NCBI GenBank assembly: GCA_030765045.1 | Contig: CM060962.1 | Span: 169,797,759-169,861,758, forward strand | Direction of reading: 5' to 3' | Length of the DNA stretch: 64,000 bases | DNA from: Tenodera sinensis | Lineage: Eukaryota > Arthropoda > Insecta > Mantodea > Mantidae | Part shown: positions 9,858-20,972 of the stretch, piece after piece | Layout of the letters: every line of letters begins with the position of its first letter | How positions within the stretch are numbered: position 1 is the stretch's first letter | The notes under the pieces: generated by a model | Told to the model about the DNA's origin: nothing | Databases searched by the model: none | The model's input: only the letters and a program-made list of their open reading frames with translations | Position numbers and translations under genes: made by a program

Positions 9858-10331
9858 CATATGGGGTCTTACCATCTAGAGGGTTTTATTTTCGGTACGG
9901 TACGAGATATATTCAAAGAAACAGGGCATACTGAGCCTTATAAACGCATGTTGAGGAATTTGAGGAACAATTCCATAATATGCATTTCACGGAATGCTAA
10001 CTTCAGGGGGATGACACACCATGTTTAAAGTCTATCACGTCTATTATCCAATTAACTAGATTTGAATGTTACCGCCTAAAAGCTTGGTCTTACAAAATCT
10101 CATTACTTAACTTACATAGTTTTCATTGTGGCTTATGAAGCATGTAGATTGAAACCGCGTATACCATTTCAACATAGGGGGGAAATAATAACATTAACAA
10201 ATATTGCAAATTTTATATTTCACAGAATATAACCTTCGATGTATGCTACTCTTGCGTGTAGTTAGAACATATTTCAAAAGAATTTCTTGGCAAAACTGTT
10301 TTCCTGCCTTCACTGTTCATTTTAGAAATTA
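9858..10331. other. Unique sequence inside the inverted arms
   Basis: No gene or repeat recognised. It ends at the TA target site of the pogo element. Confidence 0.4.
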
Positions 10332-12186
10332 GGGTAAAGGCGGGGCAAAAAGACAGAGGGGCAAACGGACAGCTTCTAAGTAATTTTAGCGTATTTTGAC
10401 TTCCGAGGTTGGTAACAGTGTATGCTGTGACGCAGAGTGTTCATCTGGCTTCTGTTGATCAGCTGTATAAATATTTCCTGTGTAGACCTTCCAGAATTGT
10501 TGGAATCCAGCTTCAAAGCTCTGTAGGTAAAAATATACGTCTATAAATTTCTGAAACTGTAAGAAAATGCGCTGAGTTTGCAAGGATTATGCGGATTATG
10601 AGGGCTTCTAGAAACTTCTGCTACGTGTTACAGTCATCATAGGGAGTACCTTGGTATGTTGTTATGCTTACTGGAACCAAGGAGCTGCTGCCCTCTCTCA
10701 GGGAAGCTGTATATTAAGGGCGTGTAGAAGGGGCAAATGGACAGCTTGCTGTGGGGGCATACGGACACGCTCTTATCGAAGCTTTCTGAGAGACAGATAT
10801 AATTGTGATGCACATAAAAATGTTTTCCAAAGTATTCGCTAACTAAAATAGGTTGTTTATGATTTGTAGTTATTGTTCGGAACCGGCAAAGAACATTAAA
10901 TCGCTGTACATGGAGCAAAGAATGCATGTCAGGTGCTGTGAAAACTGTAAGAGAGAATGGAATGCCTTTGTGGAATAAACTTGGTAACAATTTTAACTGT
11001 GGTTAAACAGGGCTGTAGCTGATTTAAAACCAAAAAAAAATGATATCACAGCGCAGTAAGAAAGATGTAGTGAGCCAGGCAAGCTGCGAAAAGGGTGAAA
11101 CCATTAGTGTGATGGCATGTGTCTCAGCAAGGGGGCAATATGTGCCCCCCTTTATAGTAATGAAAGGTCAGCGATACAATGAGAATTTTGAGATTGTATG
11201 CCTCCAGGATCTAAAATTGTTCTATCAGAAAGTGGCTACATGAAGTGGGAACAATTTTCAGAATTTCTTTACTACTTTATTTCCGTGAAACCTAGTAGAA
11301 CTGTGTCAGTGGATTCAGGAGCTGCAGAATTTATCCTTTCAATCCCAACAGTCTTACAGACCATGTATTTTGTCCAGGACAAATTCATTTACAGAATGAA
11401 CAACATGAAAATGACGAACGTGATATTGAAAATGAGATGCTTGAAGCTAAGAATCAGGCACCGTTGGACATTCTTCAAGATGCAATCCCAGAGAATGGGA
11501 ACAATTGCGAAGTTCGCAGTTCACCAGCACAAGCAGGCCTGACTCAAGTTTCTACACCCTCGACAAGCTCGACTCGATAAGTCCTCATCCAATAACTACT
11601 CTGGAAATTAAAAGCAAACCAGGAACTAAAAGAAACTCGAGAAAGTCTGAAGTTATTACAAGCCCAGAATTTATAAATGATCTGAAAAAGATGAAGACTG
11701 TCTGAGCTAAAAAGGAAAAGGCGGTAGCAGCGAAAGCCCGGAACACTGGAGCTAAGAAGAATCTTGCCTATGAAGCAGAAGATATCTGGAAGAAATGCCG
11801 AAATTGCTACAAGGAAGGTGAGAATTGGGTTCAGTGCCTCAACTGGTGCAAACTGGTGCCACGTTAAGTGTGTAGAGGCTGGAAATGATCCATATTTCAT
11901 GTGCCACAATTGTATAAGTGATGACAGTGACTAAAATTGTTGGTGTCCGTTTGCCCCCAACAGAGTGTCCTTTTACCCCTGTGGTTGGGGCAAACGGACA
12001 TTGTAACATCCTTAAACTAATTAATATTTTTCTGTTCATGTATCTTATTCCAGACTATATAATTATCAGTTTTGTCAAATGAAGGTTCAGTGCTTCTGTT
12101 AAAATAATTTTTTGACTCTACAGTAAATAGTATGACCTTCATTATGAAAAATGTGCTTAGCCTGTCCATTTGCCCCGCCTTTACCC
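10332..12186 (+). mobile_element. pogo/Tigger-type DNA transposon, 1855 bp, complete ends
   Basis: Perfect 18-bp terminal inverted repeats (GGGTAAAGGCGGGGCAAA at 10332-10349; its complement at 12169-12186) are flanked by TA on both sides (10330-10331 and 12187-12188), the target site of the Tc1/mariner/pogo superfamily. The interior encodes a decayed pogo-like transposase with a C-terminal PHD-like zinc finger. A motif GGGGCAAACGGACA and close variants recurs about eight times near both ends, fitting transposase-binding repeats. A second fragment lies at 56247-56600. The transposase is disrupted, so this copy is not autonomous. Confidence 0.9.
10870..11934 (+). pseudogene. Decayed pogo/Tigger (jerky-like) transposase with C-terminal PHD-like finger
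   Basis: The N-terminal part near 10873-10970 reads VRNRQRTLNRCTWSKECM followed by SGAVKTVRENGMPL, typical of the psq/CENP-B helix-turn-helix of pogo transposases. The expected start codon is replaced by ATT. A second block from 11040 reads KGETISVMACVSARGQYVPP, matching the core of the DDE domain (GETVTV...G...PP...KG). The next block, in another frame from 11198, is PPGSKIVLSESGYMKWEQF and then FLYYF..VKPSR. The 3' end (about 11790-11934) encodes CRNCYKEGENWVQC, then WCHVKCVEAGNDPYFMCHNC, a Cys/His pattern like a PHD finger. The region with the first catalytic Asp appears deleted, and several frame changes and stops interrupt the gene. Confidence 0.85.
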
Positions 12187-12905
12187 TATTTAATTACTGT
12201 GTTTCCTTTAGACAGCAGTTATTATTTATTAATGTTTGAATTTATAAGCAGTACTTCGCACTTGCGGAGCTAGATCAGGTGTTACGTCACTATTGCTTCC
12301 ACTTCTGTGACAAAAATTGTTTTCCACAGTTACTATTCTCATAATATGTGATTTTTTTTTTTTTTTTTTTTTTAATTCTCTCTCTGTCTCCTCTTTGGAA
12401 GTCGTTATCACTGATAAATGGCTTAACGTAATCAGAGATGAACCTAATTTCCCAATCCAAGCTACGCCAGTCATCTGCTTTCAACCGAAGGGTAAAACTG
12501 GTTCGGTGCTTTAGCATTGCATTTGTCTCAGCCGCAAAAAAAGTGGTCTAAAAGAGAAAAAGAAACTGAGTCTTTTATTGTCAAACACATAGAATTTATG
12601 AGGGGTGATAAGGAAGAAATTACTCTTCAAAGGCTTAGAATGCATGACCGATATGCACTTTCAGTTAAAAAGGTAAGAAAAATGAGCGTAAATGCCAGGA
12701 CAAATACCGACTCCACATGTAGAAGTACAATTGGAATTCCTTAATGTGCATTTAATATTATTATGCATGAGCTAATACTAGAGGCCAGTTTAACTGGACG
12801 GCATGCCATATCGCAGAGTTTGTATTGTTGCAATACAGAAGTCGTGTGGCTTTGAAAAATACTAGCGAAGGCATGCGTCTAGTTATAATCATGTATGTAA
12901 AAATC
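12187..12905 (+). other. Spacer with a possible exon-like ORF (12517-12744)
   Basis: A polypyrimidine tract (T-run at about 12353-12373, then CTCTCTCTGTCTCCTCTTTG) precedes an AG. A later open stretch reads KKWSKREKETESFIVKHIEF then MRGDKEEITLQRLRMHDRY and meets a GTAAGA donor-like site at about 12672. The protein-like composition is suggestive, but a stop separates the two parts and I recognise no family. Best treated as an unproven fossil exon or chance. Confidence 0.2.
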
Positions 12906-13770
12906 ACATGTGTTGCACTCACATGACTTTCTCTATCCTTGCATAAATTATGCTTACAAACGCTTATTCCCCAATCCACTTCATGTTAATCGAGATCAAC
13001 ATTTGTAGAAATTATCTTACTGTTAATTTTCTTGTAAGTACAAGGGGAATACAGTAGGCTTTAAGTGATAGTCATGTGCTTTAAGAGTGGCAGCTATATG
13101 ATGACTTTGAAATTTCGTTCTCTTTGCATAAACAAAGGATAAAAATGAATAACAACCTCCCATTTGAGAACACCCTATAAGTATCGCAAAATTCTGGCGA
13201 AATGGTTCACTCCACAAAACAATTCACTTGAGCATGACTTGTGTGTTTTAAAGAGATTTACATTTTTTGTCTAGTAAGTTTTGGTCTACCTCTTACAGTT
13301 TACTAGTTATGCAAAAGTAGTCAAGAGTAAACAGAACTACATGGCCTATAGACAGGTAATTCAAAATATACATTTCATTTGTCATAAAAATATCTTAAAC
13401 ATGTGGCATTTTAATCAAAAAGTGCTAGAGCTATTTTTGAAAAAATAAGACTTTTCGAAAAATTTCCATGTAAAGGGTATTTCAGGGTGGAGTAAGTTTC
13501 CTCACAATCTTCGTCTCGCATCCTTGAACGATATTAAATTTAAATACCAATTTTGATTTTTAACCGACTTTTCATTTTTGAGTTATGCTGCCCACAGACT
13601 GACAGTCAGACACACACAGACTGACACACACATGGACCTTGTCCTAAAAATGCTCTTTTTTGTGTTCAGGGGGCCTAAAACATATATTTCCGGTGAAATC
13701 TCGACATGGTATTTTTGGGTGGAGTAAAATACTTTCTCTTTTTTCAGTTACTTTCTCTACTACGTGTAGT
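12906..13770 (+). mobile_element. Family X, copy X5 (near full length)
   Basis: It starts at CATGTGTTGCACTCACATGA and contains all X blocks in order, including TTTAAATACCAATTTTGA and TTTCCGGTGAAATCTCGACA. It ends in ACTTTCTCTACTACGTGTAG, part of a palindromic 3' end seen intact in other copies (CTACACGTAGTGGAGAAAG at 14749). Its 3' end abuts the truncated LTR copy L2. Confidence 0.8.
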
Positions 13771-13771
13771 A

Positions 13772-13926
13772 TATAAAGGGCTTTCCAAAGCCCTCGAGAA
13801 CTCTAAGGCAGCCGGCGTGTTTGTAGAAGTACCAGAAAGAATCACGTGACGTCATCCCCGCTATATATAAGGAGTCGAGGAAACAGCAGGTGAGAGAGAT
13901 ATAGACATGAATCGGTCAGTGTATCA

Positions 13927-14022
<96 letters not shown>

Positions 14023-14030
14023 TACGGTCG
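13772..14030 (+). mobile_element. Truncated LTR copy L2
   Basis: It aligns with the middle of L1: AAAGGGCTTTCCAAAGCCCT, then TGACGTCA at 13847-13854, CTATATATAAGGAGTCGAGG at 13861-13880, and a (GT)n tract at about 13930-14020. The 5' end of the LTR is missing where it joins X5. The 3' end is lost just after GGTACGGTCGTC, where the right inverted arm begins. Confidence 0.8.
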
Positions 14031-14403
14031 TCAATATACAGTTACGCAAAACCAATCGTAGGAACATTTCAGTTGATCACTATACTAGCATACTATACCG
14101 ACATATTCTTTTCTTTCTTTAACATGGAGTGACTGAGTATTGACGTTAAAAATTTTATTATAGAATTTTTCATTGAAAAAAGCTTTTTCCATGTATAGGG
14201 TAGTTTAGAGTGAATCAATTTTCTTCAAAATCTTTGTGCCGCATCCTTGAAAGACATTAAACTTAAATACCAACTTTCGTTTTTAACCGACTTTTCGTTT
14301 TTGAGTTATGCTGCCCATAGTCTGACAGGCTGACAAACAGTCACACAGATGGACGTTTTTCTATAAATGTTTTTTTTTTTTTTTGATTCAGGGGGTCTCA
14401 AAA
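14031..14403 (+). repeat. Right arm of the ~375-bp inverted duplication
   Basis: Inverted match to 9478-9857. It runs from TCAATATACAGTTACGCAAA through GTATAGGGTAGTTTAGAGTG to GGGGGTCTCAAAAC, and includes the X3 partial copy. A T homopolymer at 14368-14384 is longer than its partner. Confidence 0.85.
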
Positions 14404-14778
14404 CTTAATATACAAGATGTAGATCTTGCTAAAACACAAAATTTTGTCTAAATACAATTTTTTGCAGATTGAACCATTTCGGAGATATTTCTTGTTCCTT
14501 GTGTGAGTTTTGGAAAATAAAATTTCGAAGTAAATTAGCAATAAAATAATTTCTACAAATGTTTGTTTCAACTAACACGAAGAAGATCGAGGAATAAGAG
14601 TTTGTATGAATGGTTAGTACAAGAGTAGAGAAATATATGTGAGTGCAACACATCAGAGTATTCTTTTTTTATTCAGGGGACCCCAAAATATATATTTCCG
14701 GTGAAATCTCGACATGAAACTTTTGGGTCGAATACAATACTTCCTCTACGCACTACACGTAGTGGAGAAAGTAAAAAG
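14404..14778. mobile_element. Rearranged family X fragments X4 (-) and X tail (+)
   Basis: 14404-14665 is the 5' part of X on the minus strand (ending GAGTGCAACACATCAGA). From about 14666 the sequence switches to the 3' end of X on the plus strand (GGTGAAATCTCGACATGAAA to GTGGAGAAAGTAAAA). Together with X2, X3 and X5 this is a cluster of broken and inverted X copies. Confidence 0.75.
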
Positions 14779-17694
14779 CACTTCTCAGCGAGTTACCATT
14801 TCTCTCCCGCTCTCGCCTCCTCTCTCTTTCTCTCTCTAAGCTGGATACAATAGGGGCGTATTTTAACCTCAGAGAGTTTTCGTTTGGCCGAGAGTGTAAA
14901 AGCAAACAACCTCAAATATAAACTGATAATACATTACAATAACATACGAAAACGTAAGGAATATCCTCTTGATTTTAAATTGTCTTTCTTAATTTCAGTC
15001 TGCAACTAGCTTGTCCTGGAACCCGTCCCCAGGGCTATCGGAATCCGTTGGGTTGCATACTGGTGCCGTTTAAGTTTGCATAATCCATGTCACAATTTTC
15101 GTCCCTTATCTTTCGTTCTCTCCCCCACATCCCCATCTCCACAAATGCACATGCATAATAGTTTAATGTCTGCATAGCAGAAATTGTTCTTATGTACATT
15201 ACAGTGCATGCAATAGTGAATATCTACTTTTAGTTTAACAACAGGTATGGAATATACACAAGGAAAAGGAAAGGTCCTGCTCAGTTAAGAAGGGAAATTC
15301 TGTGCTTTCACGTGCAGTTCATCAAATAACGCATCTATTTTATGATTGTTATGAAGTGACCAAGGAAACACAAGGGATGAAATCAAAAAGAACTGTATAA
15401 TGAATAACATTTTGAATTGGCAAATATGCAATGAAAATGAATTACGAGAAAATGAAGTTTTAAAATAGCATGCACTTTTTGCCTACACCTGTGCATATCG
15501 ATATAAGTTTGAAACGGGCAAAACCGTAATGGGGTCCTGATTATGCAGCGTTTGAGGACTTTTTCAATGACCTTTAACAAAAGGTTTATTCATTAAAACT
15601 TCCATATTTCTATTTTTAAATTTCTCATGGTGGCTCCTCTATGTGCTATTTAATTTGATGGTCCATTAGAAGCTTGAGGGGCGGTGAGAAAATATGTCTG
15701 TTTTGGACACTTCTCCATATTACATTCATGTTGCACAGTAATAACTCGGCATCTCCCAGTAGGGTTTCAAAAACATGTCTGAAAGAGAATACAGAAGTGT
15801 GAAAATGTGTTGAGTGCCTTTAAAGAATACAGCTGAGAAAGCTACTTAGATATTTTTATGAATATGTATAACGTGTGATATGGCATATATCTTAGGTCTA
15901 AGTTCAGTGCCGTCACACAAAATGTGTAGTCAGTAAAGTAAACTTACAGGCCTCAGTGACATCTTTCTCCAATTAAACACAATTAGAAAAATATTACCGA
16001 AATACAGTTACATGTAAAACCCTTTAGCCAGTAACTCTTTCAACAATATTGCTTCGTGAGTAGTACCACATAAGGAAAATCCTATAATTTGGTTATTTGC
16101 GCTTAAAATTCGATCTTAGGATAATAAAATCGAGGTTTATGTGCTTAGTCAATCAATGATTAGTATCCGCTCCTTATATTCAACATAGGTGTCTTTATTA
16201 GAGATGGGACATTGATACCTTCGAAACTCAGTGGTATCGAAGTATGTATAATACTTTGAGATAAACCTTCGATACATCTTTGATACTTTCAAATTTTTAA
16301 GTTTCAAGTTATTGAAGTGCGTTTAACTTTATGCTAGATAAAGAATAAGAAAAATCCAGACTTAACGTCATTGCCTAACACGTGTCCTCAAAGAGGGTCA
16401 TAGACTATAGCTTTTAATGGATCTTGACTGTACTTTATGTGAATTAATGAACGAACGAAGGAACGAACGAACGAACAAATGAATGAATGAATTAACTCAT
16501 GCAGCATTCCATACACAATTGGGTCCAAGTGAAAACATCCAAACAATGGGGAAATAAGTAATAGTGGCATTTAGCATGCAGTCCTAACCGATTAGTTATG
16601 TCGGTTTGGGTTTCAGGACGCTTAACTACTAGGTCATCAGCTCCCTTACAGAACGGATCATAGCAAAAGCTAGAAACAAACTTCAATATAAAATTAAAAT
16701 AGAGTAAAGAGGAAATGTACATAGCTATAGCAAACAAGGAGGCAAAAGTCAGCTCTAACCGAGTTGTAATTTAAGCTGATATACTTGACGTAGTAAATCA
16801 CATTTATAAAATAGCCTATGTGACATACAGGCAACTTAGAACCTGTTTTTGCATGAACCAAGTGTCTCACAATTCAATCTTTCAGAAAATCCCAGTAGAA
16901 AACGTTTACATGCATAACCATAGTGCAAGTTATACAGTTTCCTTCATTGTTAAATACATTTCTTCAAACAAAATCGGTAAGCAAAATTAAAAAATTATTA
17001 TTCCTGTAGTACTCTACGTTAAATGCAGTATAGGAAATTATGTTTTGCTCTACGAGAGTAAAATTACTAAACAAACAATTCTAAAAATATTCCAGAAAAT
17101 CCTACTTACCCTAGAAAATAAAATATGGAATAGTATTCTACACATGGGACAATGTTTCCTTTATTCATGTAATGACTTAACATACTTACAAACTAGAAAT
17201 CAAGTAATTCATTTAGCGTTATACCTAATCAACCGCTTATTTATTATATTAATTAGTAAGAATTAATTCATTTAACTGTACAAATATACAAATCATGGAT
17301 GAATCCATACATGGACTTCCAGTATCGTATCAATCGTTTTATTTGTCTTTCTATTATTTCAAGCTCATATGAAACAATGGACCTTCTATTGAACACCATT
17401 CCTAATATTCCCTGTATAAATCATTATATATTCGTATTTGGGTGGTTTAAGTTCACTGAATTAGTTGGAGTTTGATAGGCTCCTCTCTGGGGAATTGTCG
17501 CTCTGTTCCAGTGCATGAGAGGGGTCTGTGCACATATTTGAATACCGGTGAGTCTGCTAATACTATTTTATTTCAGTTTTCATTTTGCTTCGGCTGTTTG
17601 TTGTCTTCTGTTATTGAATAACTTGAACTCTTGAGTTCTTGCAAACAGTGAGTAATCCATGATTTAAAACACTGTTTTGAAATGTCTCCATGTT
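14779..17694. other. Largely unrecognised AT-rich region
   Basis: About 2.9 kb with only short ORFs. Two local features are visible. At 16200-16300, TTAGAGATGGGACATTGATA begins a stretch resembling hAT-type transposon ends (AGAGATGGG), but no partner end was found. At 16446-16490 there is a GAAC/GAAT tetranucleotide tract. I see no splice-linked coding exons. Confidence 0.4.
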
Positions 17695-17850
17695 AAGCCA
17701 TGGGTGCAGGCATCGTAATATATGATGTCCATAGTCAACATTCTGCACCCCATTCATGACACCTGCAATGGGCAAAGGTGGGGGACGCAGCGGCCGGGTG
17801 GTAGGCCTTGGGTCGGAAAGGGCTGTTGCTTCTCAGGATTAGTTCTTTTA
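17695..17850 (+). repeat. GC-rich repeat Z, partial copy b
   Basis: The segment CACCCCATTCATGACACCTG, then GGCAAAGGTGGGGGACGCAG and GGTAGGCCTTGGGTCGGAAA, aligns with 45930-46048 and with the complement of 58872-59043. It stands out from its AT-rich flanks by GC content. No superfamily assigned. Confidence 0.6.
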
Positions 17851-18059
17851 TTGTCAGCATTAGGAGGTGTGTCCAATTAAAGATCCATTTCTTCATATGG
17901 TTTTGAAATCAAAGAAAAACGAAAGAACTACGTGATACTTGAAGTTGTAGGAACAAGAATATGATAATAATTAGTCTTTGTATTTTTATGTGTTAGTTTC
18001 TCTCTGAGTAACTAAGAGAGTGATTGTTCTTGTTTATTGGATTTGAAAAAGGAGGTTAA

Positions 18060-18193
18060 GAAAGTCAATAAAAATCTTGCACAATATATTGATTCCAATT
18101 CTTTAATTAGCTGAAGAAAGTATGTGCGCGAAAACTGGTGACCTACTACGTGATATGTTGCATTAATTTATATTGCATTCAAGGTACAGCAAA
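18060..18193 (+). promoter_or_regulatory. Possible LTR end and primer-binding region of a gypsy-like retrotransposon
   Basis: A CAATAAAAATC polyadenylation-like signal is followed by CTGGTGACCTACTACGTGAT (18135-18154). Many arthropod gypsy-like elements have a TGGTGACC-type sequence just after the 5' LTR and before gag. A gag-like ORF begins at 18194. The LTR boundaries are not clear. Confidence 0.4.
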
Positions 18194-18510
18194 ATGACTG
18201 AAGAAGAAAAAAATAATCATGCTAGTTCCAGATTAAATGAGTCGTCACAGTATTTTGGTTTGCCATCGAGTGAGCTGAATAAAATGTGCATTAAAATCCC
18301 ACCTTTTTGGGTATAAAAGCCACAAATGTGGTTTTTCAAAATTAAAGCTCAGTTTAAAATTGCAGGAGTAACACATGAAATAACTAAATTTAGCTGTTTA
18401 ATTTTCCAATTATAGCCAAAATATGTGGAAAATGTTTGGGATATTGTTAAATGTCGTGAGCTTAACAAATATACTGCAGCAAAAGAAAGGCTTGCGCCAG
18501 CAGATAACTA
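18194..18510 (+). pseudogene. gag fragment of a gypsy-like LTR retrotransposon, two in-frame stops
   Basis: A single frame from ATG reads MTEEEKNNHASSRLNES and continues to IKIPPFW, then KPQMWFFKIKAQFKIAG, THEITKF and YVENVWDIV. The I/L-P-P-F-W...W-F...A-Q-F...I-A-G-I pattern is typical of the capsid N-terminal region of arthropod gypsy-like gag proteins. Two stop codons fall within about 105 codons (at V*KPQ and QL*PKY), each one base from a sense codon that fits the family. No protease or reverse transcriptase follows; a SINE fragment and a degraded X copy come next. Confidence 0.65.
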
Positions 18511-18574
18511 AGATCACATTACTCTGTTATTGTCCATGGATTCAGGTTGCTGTAAATATCCCTTAGTGTTTTTT

Positions 18575-18695
18575 GTTTGTTCCATTTAAATGCCGCCCTT
18601 AACATCGAAGGTCATATCGGCGGCTTTTTACTTCTTGGAACAATTGCTCATCAGCAATGGTGTTCGCTTACTTAACGTGGTTTTGATTTTTGAGT
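18575..18695 (-). mobile_element. SINE family S4, partial copy (3' part)
   Basis: It matches the 3' body of the SINE at 46720-46987, sharing TCCATTTA, CTTAACAT, GGTCATATCGGCGGCTTT and CAGCAATGGTGTTCGCTTAC. The tRNA head is missing. Confidence 0.65.
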
Positions 18696-19061
18696 TTCTA
18701 ATACTTTGGCTGCCAGCGCATCTGTGACCAACCTGGAGCGTCGGATAGAAGCGTGTCTTAGGTACTATGAATGGAAACAATATTGAGCACCTTCTTTAGC
18801 AATGGCTCACAAGCGCAGATAGTACGTAAAGCAAGCAGAACCTCTGCTGTTTCACAGTAGCAGAATGATGTGTTCTAATTTGTGTACTCATATGTTTACT
18901 GCATTCAGCAAGCCGCTCATAATAGCAAAGAGCTTGCAAGTACTGCAGTAGAAGGGATGTGTTCCACAGTAAGGTCCAGTAAACATAACCTCTAAAATGC
19001 ATTACTTAAGATCTGTGAGCATTTGTTCATTTACCAGTTATACATCTCATTCAGAATATTT

Positions 19062-19695
19062 TGTGTTGCATTCAGGTAACTTTCCCTACTCACTCTGGTA
19101 AAAACTATTATTACTAAAGCCAATTCTTCTATCCACTTCAGCCAATGGAGATAACGCTTTTTTAGAAACGGATTTTTTGCTTTTTCTAGCAGGTAAAATG
19201 GGAATAGGAGAATATAGTAGGCTAAAGCAATAGTCAAATCTTTTAAGCCAGGTCGCTTTGTGATACCTTTGAAAATTCCATGCTCTTTACATAATCGCGA
19301 GAAGACCCAAATTGCCTGTTACCGACTGAAAAAGTATAGAAAAATGTTAGCCCCTCCCCCTCCCCCCCCCCCCCCGCAACGAAAAAAAACCTAATCCTTA
19401 TATTTTAAATAGCTAGCTTAATAACGAATAGTAATCGTTCACTGTAAACTTCAACGGGATGGAGGTACAATTTCTACACAGTAAGACTTTTTCTCTCTCT
19501 CTCCCCCTCTCTCCCTCTCTCTCACGGTTTCTAAACTATGCAAAGCACAATCAGAATGAAGAGCTGTTCACAGGCTATTCAGTGAACAGTCAAGATATAT
19601 AACTTATTTTTTATGGAAATATCTTAAACATTCTGCATTTTAAATAAATGTTAGTGCCATTTTTTGATGAAATCATAAATAACGAAAAATCCCGC
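19062..19695 (+). mobile_element. Family X, degraded copy X10
   Basis: Diverged but co-linear with X: TGTGTTGCATTCAGGTAACT, ATATAGTAGGCTAAAGCAAT, TCATGCTCTTTACATAATCG-like block, ACGGTTTCTAAACTATGCAA, and AATATCTTAAACATTCTGCA. A C-homopolymer (about 19357-19375) and a TCTC tract have grown inside it. Confidence 0.65.
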
Positions 19696-20870
19696 ATTCA
19701 AGACTAGGGGCTCCAATCTGGGGCCCCTTAATTAAGAAGCAAATCTCTGACCACTCGAGCGCCAAAGTAGTCTAATATGTAAATGTCGCTGCTAACGTCG
19801 AAACTGTTTAAGAGGTATTTAAATGGATTATTCAGTCGGATTGGATTTGTTAAATATTATTTTAAATTATTTTAATATTAATTCAAGCCCATTTTCCAAT
19901 TCTTGTATCCTGGTATTTAAAGACGTTTGCACACAGCTAAAGGTAAATGCAGGTTTTTCTTCTAACTGCCTGGGTATATGCACCTTGTGTTGGACGGCGT
20001 AAATATTAAGACCATGCGGTCACCTCTGGGCGTGGGAAGGCTACAGTTAACATTTTTAAAGTATCAAATTAACCGAACCAAAAACATTATCCAGAATATG
20101 TTAACTGAGGTAAACATTTAAAGAAATTTATTTTATTACATACATACTAGACGACCCAGTGAACTTCGTACTACCTAAAATTGTTTGCATTATAATAATC
20201 ACTCATAATCGACCGTCCAACTCCAATTCATTGAGATCGATAGTATTGGATGCATCGTGTACGGTTTGTGTGTTGTTTGGTTATTAAATGATTTGTTGAA
20301 CTTACTTTGAAAGCTTTATAAAATTGAAATTCTCAAACTAATTCCTCGAGTTTCGCTAAAACACATTTTGTGGTTATGTCTAACCCTGTTCTAGTTGCTC
20401 GAGTTTCGATAAAACAAAATTGAATGAATGTTTTGTTTATTTCTAAACCTGCAAAGTCGATTTACGTTAATACAATGGCTGATCAAAATGAATGTTCACA
20501 AAATGTAACTAAATTCGATTTCACCACATCTATTCTCAAAATTCACTAGGTACCTTTTTCTTAAAAAAAAAAATAAAAATAAAATTAAATTAAAAAGAAC
20601 TATTTTAAGTATAATAGATGCAGCTGTCAAACGATAGGATCGCCACTAACGCCATGGATTGAAAGTATTCCAAAGGGGTAATTCCTAAACAAAATCACCC
20701 ATTTCAATTTTTCCGGTTTTTCGGCTGCTCCACTGGGGTTTTTCTAATGTTCCTTTTTTCTAAACCATACCAGAATTGATGCGAACAAAACAAAAAATAC
20801 AATATTCAAATGGGTCGAGCCATTTTCGAGTTTTCGCGAGACTAACGCACGGCAATTGATATATATGTAT
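19696..20870. other. No gene recognised; possible old element
   Basis: AT-rich. At about 20148 the sequence ACTAGACGACCCAGTGAACT resembles a conserved block of a dispersed insect repeat I have seen described only informally, so I make no family call. CTCGAGTTTCG with AAAACA occurs twice (about 20345 and 20398). Confidence 0.35.
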
Positions 20871-20879
20871 TTTCTTTTA

Positions 20880-20972
20880 GATACAAAGGGATTAGAGGTA
20901 TAGAGTAGGCTTAAGCGATAGTCAAAACTTGTAAGAGTGGGTTGCTATGTCATGGCTAAGAAATTCCATTCT
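20880..20972 (+). mobile_element. Family X internal fragment, interrupted by SINE S1
   Basis: The block TAGAGTAGGCTTAAGCGATA through GGTTGCTATGTCATGGCTAA and AAATTCCATTC aligns with X5 13046-13130. It resumes at 21206 after the SINE, and a new X start (GTTGCACTCAATGATTTTCT) follows at about 21226-21331. Confidence 0.7.

Noticed and set aside
13931..14132. Cys/Val-repeat ORFs
   Set aside because: Translation of the (GT)n tract in LTR copy L2.
16200..16300. hAT transposon end (AGAGATGGGAC)
   Set aside because: No matching opposite end, 8-bp target duplication or transposase was found; kept only as a remark.
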